From the NCBI RefSeq assembly GCF_051233475.1, contig NZ_JBKFGH010000011.1:124001-188000 (forward strand): a DNA stretch of 64,000 nt, written 5' to 3'. The notes beneath the pieces are model-generated. The model was not told the origin of the DNA, did no database searches, and saw only the letters and a program-made list of their open reading frames with translations. Source of the DNA: Bacillus_BU sp051233475. Lineage in GTDB: Bacteria > Bacillota > Bacilli > Bacillales > Cytobacillaceae. The position numbers were made by a program, and so were the translations under genes. Within the stretch, counting starts at the first letter, position 1. Every line of letters begins with the position of its first letter. Positions 60,201-64,000 of the stretch are shown in pieces.

Positions 60201-60233
60201 AAAACGCCATGTCAATTATGACATGGCGTTTTT
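60201..60233 (+). terminator. Terminator of tRNA-Arg
   Basis: Perfect 14-base stem AAAACGCCATGTCA/TGACATGGCGTTTT, four-base loop and Ts. Confidence 0.92.
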
Positions 60234-60560
60234 GTGTTACAAATTAAAAATACTAATTATATTCTGTTATGATTAAATAACATGTTTATGTAAGGAAATC
60301 TCACATACTTCGACGTGTTTCTTCTATTATATATTTCATCTGTTTTTCTTAAACCATTTAAGTGATAAATAAGTTGGGTATTTCTTATACCCAGATCTCC
60401 TTTGGGACCCTCCTGTAGACAATTTTTAAAAGAGGATTTTAAAAAAACAGGAACACACAAAAATTTTTAAAAGCCGTAAAACAAAGAAAAAATAGCTCGC
60501 GATTTATACAGATAAGTAAAAAAAATCTAATTTTTTTAAAATCGGAAGAATGTGAATATA
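60234..60560. other. Unassigned AT-rich intergenic stretch
   Basis: About 330 bases with no convincing gene, RNA or repeat. A 67-codon minus-strand frame (60257-60460) contains two Shine-Dalgarno-like purine runs but no start codon fits them; see the rejected list. Confidence 0.55.
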
Positions 60561-60567
60561 CCAACAA

Positions 60568-60748
60568 TGTAAGCGGATTCATTTCGTTTGACTAATTATA
60601 ATTATCAAAAAATTAGTTAAAATGGTGTTGACTAAGGCGTAAAATGGGCGTAAGATAATCCTCAAATATATAAACAAAATATTTTAAATCCTAAAACAAT
60701 TAACCGAAAAATTTGTAGAAATATATCAAACGTTATTTTCAGAATTTT
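60568..60748 (+). promoter_or_regulatory. ilv operon control region: cre, promoter, CodY box
   Basis: TGTAAGCGGATTCA (60568-60581) fits the CcpA cre pattern TGWAANCGNTNWCA with one mismatch. The promoter is TTGACT (60628-60633), 17 bases, TAAGAT (60651-60656). TATTTTCAGAATTTT (60734-60748) matches the CodY box at 12 of 15 positions. The cre lies near -90, the place from which CcpA activates ilv-leu in B. subtilis. Carbon activation and CodY repression are expected. Confidence 0.7.
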
Positions 60749-60789
60749 CATTAATTGGGTTTATATAGGCAATCAAGAATAACTGAATA

Positions 60790-61089
60790 AACGAAAACGA
60801 TGATGAGGATAAGTAGTTTTGTGGAAAGGGAATTCACAGAGAGCTGGGTTAAGCTGGGAACCAGTAATTCCGCATAAAATGAACTCACCTCTGAGTATCA
60901 TCCTGAAAGAGTATTCGATTAGGGATGATCGGGTGTCACACACACTCGTTACTAAAAAGGAACAGAATGTTCATAAGCGCACGCGAATAAAAGCGTGAAC
61001 AAGGGTGGTACCGTGGAACAGGTTGCAAAGCCTTTTCATCCCTTTGCCTAAACAAAATAGGCGAATTGAGGGATGGGAGGGCTTTTTAT
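60790..61089 (+). promoter_or_regulatory. T-box leader (leucine) of ilvBHC
   Basis: T-box AAGGGTGGTACCGTGG at 61001-61016. Specifier CTC (Leu) at 60884-60886 in GAACTCACC. The terminator pairs AAAGCC..CATCCCT with AGGGATG..GGCTTT (61027-61086) and ends in Ts. Uncharged tRNA-Leu should permit transcription of ilvBHC, as known for the B. subtilis ilv-leu operon. Confidence 0.94.
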
Positions 61090-61129
61090 ATTGAAAAAAA
61101 AGGATTTGAAAAGAGGGGGTCAACTCACG

Positions 61130-62848
61130 ATGTTGCAAGGAGCAGCCTTTACAGAAACAGGGGCAAACAAAAAAACGTTAACTGGTGCTGATCTTTTACT
61201 AGAAGCGTTAAAAAAGGAAAATGTTGAAGTCATTTTTGGCTATCCAGGTGGTGCAGTCCTTCCAATTTACGACAAACTTTACGATGCGAACATTCTTCAT
61301 ATCTTACCTAGACATGAACAAGGCGGTATTCACGCGGCTGAGGGCTATGCCAGAATTACTGGAAAACCAGGCGTTGTGATTGCAACCTCCGGACCAGGCG
61401 CAACCAATGTTGTTACTGGCTTAGCGGATGCGTTTTTGGATTCCTTGCCACTCGTTGTTTTTACAGGGCAAGTGGCAACAAGTGTAATTGGAACAGATGC
61501 GTTTCAGGAAGCCGATATATTAGGGATCACTACCCCAATCACTAAATATAATTTTCAAATTCGAAATATTGAAGATATTCCGAGAATAATCAAGGAAGCC
61601 TTCTACATTGCCTCAAGCGGACGTCCAGGTCCAGTTGTTATTGATGTACCGAAAGACATCGCTGCAACAATCGTTGAGGAAATTCCAGCAGAGGAAGAAG
61701 TAAATCTTCCTGGGTATCAGCCGAATCTTCAGCCGAACTATTTGCAAATCCGAAAGTTAACAGAAGCTGTAAGTCGCGCAAAACGTCCAGTTATTTTAGC
61801 AGGAGCCGGAATCCTTCATTCAAAAGCATCATCACTTTTAAAGGAATATGCTGAGCAGCAGCAATTACCTATTGTGCACACCTTGCTTGGGCTTGGTGGT
61901 TTCCCTGCAGAGCACCCGTTATTTCTTGGTATGGGAGGCATGCATGGCTGTTATACAGCCAATATGGCATTATATGAGTCAGACTTGCTCATTAATATCG
62001 GTGCAAGATTTGACGACCGTTTAACCGGGAACCTGCAACATTTTGCCCCTAAAGCAGTGGTCGCTCATATTGATATTGATCCAGCTGAAATTGGTAAAAA
62101 TGTTCCGACTGAAATTCCGATTGTTGCAGATGCAAGAGAAGCGTTAAAACAGCTGATTGAACAAAACGGAACCGCGCCAAATCATCAGGAATGGATCGAT
62201 ACATTGAATGCTTGGAAAGAAAAGCATCCATACCATTACGACAAGGATCAAGAATTAAAGCCACAACGAGTTGTTGAAATGCTCTATGAAAAAACCAAAG
62301 GTGAAGCAATCGTCGTTACGGATGTTGGACAGCATCAAATGTGGGCTGCCCAATACTATAAATTTAATCAAGCTGATAAATGGGTGACCTCCGGCGGACT
62401 TGGAACAATGGGATTTGGACTTCCAGCAAGTATTGGAGCTCAGCTTGCCGATCGTGATGCAACCGTATTGTCGATTTGTGGCGATGGCGGCTTCCAAATG
62501 TGTACTCAAGAATTAATGGTAATTTCAGAATTAAACTTACCAATCAAAATCGTATTACTAAACAATCAGTCACTTGGAATGGTTAAACAATGGCAAGAGT
62601 TATTTTATGAAGAAAGATATTCTTATAGCCAAATTCCAAAACAGCCTGAGTTTGTTAAATTAGCGGAAGCATACGGAATTAAAGGATACAGTATTACAAC
62701 TGAGGAGGAAGCTGAGCGCATCCTATCGGAAGTAATCAACAGTCCTGAACCAGTCCTGTTAGATTTCCGAATTTCACCAACAGAAAAAGTATATCCGATG
62801 ATTGCACCTGGTAAAGGACTTCACGAAATGGTAGGTGTTAAGGAATGA
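61130..62848 (+). CDS. ilvB: Acetolactate synthase large subunit
   Basis: ThDP-dependent condensation of pyruvate with pyruvate or 2-oxobutyrate in valine, leucine and isoleucine synthesis. 572 residues. The catalytic glutamate is in LPRHEQGG, the ThDP motif in CGDGGFQM..NNQSLGMVKQWQ, and the FAD domain is central. The ATG at 61130 has AGAGGGGGT upstream; a longer frame from 61073 begins inside the T-box terminator and is rejected. Overlaps ilvH by 4 bases. Confidence 0.96.
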   Translation: MLQGAAFTETGANKKTLTGADLLLEALKKENVEVIFGYPGGAVLPIYDKLYDANILHILPRHEQGGIHAAEGYARITGKPGVVIATSGPGATNVVTGLADAFLDSLPLVVFTGQVATSVIGTDAFQEADILGITTPITKYNFQIRNIEDIPRIIKEAFYIASSGRPGPVVIDVPKDIAATIVEEIPAEEEVNLPGYQPNLQPNYLQIRKLTEAVSRAKRPVILAGAGILHSKASSLLKEYAEQQQLPIVHTLLGLGGFPAEHPLFLGMGGMHGCYTANMALYESDLLINIGARFDDRLTGNLQHFAPKAVVAHIDIDPAEIGKNVPTEIPIVADAREALKQLIEQNGTAPNHQEWIDTLNAWKEKHPYHYDKDQELKPQRVVEMLYEKTKGEAIVVTDVGQHQMWAAQYYKFNQADKWVTSGGLGTMGFGLPASIGAQLADRDATVLSICGDGGFQMCTQELMVISELNLPIKIVLLNNQSLGMVKQWQELFYEERYSYSQIPKQPEFVKLAEAYGIKGYSITTEEEAERILSEVINSPEPVLLDFRISPTEKVYPMIAPGKGLHEMVGVKE

Positions 62849-63363
62849 AGCGAATAATTTCATTAACTGTTTTGAATCGCCCTGGGGTACTGAATCGCAT
62901 TACCAACTTGTTTTCAAAACGGAACTATAATATTGAAAGCATAACGGTTGGCCCTTCAGAGCAGGAGGATATTTCTAGAATTACTTGTGTTGTAAATGTT
63001 GATAATGATGGCATTATTGAGCAAATTACGAAACAACTTAACAAGCAAATTGATGTTATTAAGGTAACGGACATTACCGAACAATCAATTGTATCAAGAG
63101 AGCTTGCACTAATTAAAGTGGTTTCTACCCCAAGCACTCGCGGAGAGATTTATCCATTAATTGAACCATTCCGCGCTGCTGTGGTTGATGTCAGCAAGGA
63201 TAGTATGGTGATTCAAATAACTGGTGAATCCGATAAAATTGAAGCATTTATCGAGTTGATCCGACCATACGGAATTAAGGAATTAGCTAGAACTGGAACG
63301 ACTGCATTCCCTCGTGGAACACAGCGGACCTCTAATAGCCAAAAAAATATATCTATTTTATAA
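62845..63363 (+). CDS. ilvH: Acetolactate synthase small (regulatory) subunit
   Basis: A 172-residue regulatory subunit with an N-terminal ACT domain (LTVLNRPGVLNRITNLFSKR, YNIESI) that binds valine, and a C-terminal domain starting near residue 80. It shares the ATGA junction with ilvB, ensuring balanced synthesis. ilvC follows after 37 bases. Confidence 0.96.
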   Translation: MKRIISLTVLNRPGVLNRITNLFSKRNYNIESITVGPSEQEDISRITCVVNVDNDGIIEQITKQLNKQIDVIKVTDITEQSIVSRELALIKVVSTPSTRGEIYPLIEPFRAAVVDVSKDSMVIQITGESDKIEAFIELIRPYGIKELARTGTTAFPRGTQRTSNSQKNISIL

Positions 63364-63400
63364 AAACTAAAAATTTTACAAATTAAAGGAGAAGATTACA

Positions 63401-64000
63401 ATGGCAAAAATGTACTATAACGGAGACGCAAACCCATCATATTTACAAGGAAAAACTGTAGCAGTTATCGGATATGGATCTCAAGGTCACGCACATGCGC
63501 AAAACATGAGAGAAAGCGGAGTTAACGTAATTATCGGTTTAAGACCAGGGAAATCTTGGGATAAAGCAGTAGAAGACGGCTTTGAAGTATTATCAGTTGG
63601 TGAAGCAACAGCAAAAGCAAATGTAGTTATGATTTTGCTTCCAGATGAGCTACAACCAAAGGTTTACAATGAAGAAATCAAACCAAATCTTACAAATCAA
63701 GCATTAATGTTCGCACATGGATTTAACATCCACTTCAATCAAATCGTTGCTCCAAAAGAAAGCGATGTATTGTTAGTTGCTCCAAAAGGTCCTGGACACT
63801 TAGTGCGCCGTACATACACTGAAGGCGCTGGTGTACCTGCATTATTTGCAATTTATCAAGACGTTACCGGTGAAGCTCGTGAATTAGCATTAGCTTATGC
63901 ATATGCAATCGGTTCATTAAGAGCAGGTGCTCTAGAAACTACATTCAGAGAAGAAACAGAAACAGATCTATTCGGTGAGCAAGCAGTTCTATGCGGCGGT
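63401..64000 (+). CDS. ilvC: Ketol-acid reductoisomerase, 3'-truncated by window edge
   Basis: Second common step of branched-chain amino acid synthesis. 200 codons are visible without a stop; the full protein is about 340 residues. The NADPH motif GYGSQGHAHAQNMRESG begins near residue 24, followed by LRPGKSWDKA and the N-terminal domain; the catalytic C-terminal knotted domain begins at the edge (ETDLFGEQAVLCGG). AAAGGAGA precedes the ATG. Confidence 0.96.
   Translation, partial: MAKMYYNGDANPSYLQGKTVAVIGYGSQGHAHAQNMRESGVNVIIGLRPGKSWDKAVEDGFEVLSVGEATAKANVVMILLPDELQPKVYNEEIKPNLTNQALMFAHGFNIHFNQIVAPKESDVLLVAPKGPGHLVRRTYTEGAGVPALFAIYQDVTGEARELALAYAYAIGSLRAGALETTFREETETDLFGEQAVLCGG

Noticed and set aside
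60257..60460. 67-codon minus-strand frame, faintly like a Spo0E-type phosphatase in LR and LFN spacing
   Set aside because: The Spo0E SQxLD motif is absent, and no start codon follows its purine-rich sites at the right distance. At most a decayed remnant.
61073..61129. Longer ilvB start inside the leader
   Set aside because: It begins within the T-box terminator stem; AGAGGGGGT before ATG 61130 and the usual IlvB length favour the shorter form.

Overview
This window is chromosomal DNA from an endospore-forming Bacillaceae, probably a Neobacillus or close Bacillus relative (genus is inference). Gene order follows the B. subtilis polA-to-ilv region nearly gene for gene: polA-mutM-ytaF-coaE-gapB-nrdR-dnaB-dnaI-ytxC-thrS-infC-rpmI-rplT, then ysdA, the M42 peptidase, sspI, ysgA, pheST, zapA, cvpA, polX, mutS2, yshE, fadD-fadR-fadB-etfBA, trxA, uvrC, lysC, yslB, sdhCAB, gerE, ysmB, racE, gerM, rph, ysnA, ysnB, a tRNA-Arg and ilvBHC. 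Sporulation genes (ytaF, ytxC, sspI, gerE, gerM), Bacillus-type leaders (three T-boxes, an L20 leader, a lysine riboswitch) and many TTG/GTG starts with strong Shine-Dalgarno sequences support this. No phage, IS transposase or CRISPR array was seen.

Layout. 1-9.7 kb: DNA repair and replication initiation plus gluconeogenic gapB, which carries two CcpN operators. 9.7-13.7 kb: thrS and the infC-rpmI-rplT operon, each with an RNA leader. 13.7-18.5 kb: an accessory island with a precise 52-bp tandem repeat array, a NERD-domain gene, a divergent PlsY paralogue overlapping a GNAT/aminotransferase fusion, and a dUTPase. 18.5-36.4 kb: M42 peptidase, sspI, ysgA, pheST, zapA-cvpA-polX-mutS2, and the fatty-acid degradation block (fadD, fadR, fadB, etfBA). 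36.5-47.2 kb: trxA, then a roughly 10-kb insertion relative to B. subtilis. It holds a UDP-glucose dehydrogenase and a Fur-box-controlled cluster combining an FTR1 iron permease and two helical surface proteins with a uronate epimerase, flippase, phosphodiesterase, polyprenyl-sugar synthase and GT-C transferase. It ends two bases before uvrC. 47.2-64 kb: the conserved backbone resumes through uvrC, lysC, sdhCAB, gerE, racE, rph, tRNA-Arg and ilvBHC (cut by the window edge).

How the parts work together. The 36.5-47.2 kb block looks like an iron-starvation surface system: uronic-acid sugar nucleotide synthesis, lipid-linked sugar transfer and FTR1-type ferric uptake under one Fur-controlled promoter. 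The PlsY/GNAT-aminotransferase pair looks like a small lipid or acyl-amine pathway. Several dispersed repeat families lie between genes, notably a roughly 150-185 bp palindromic element in five copies. B. subtilis neighbours speD, ytxB and rnhC are absent from their usual places.
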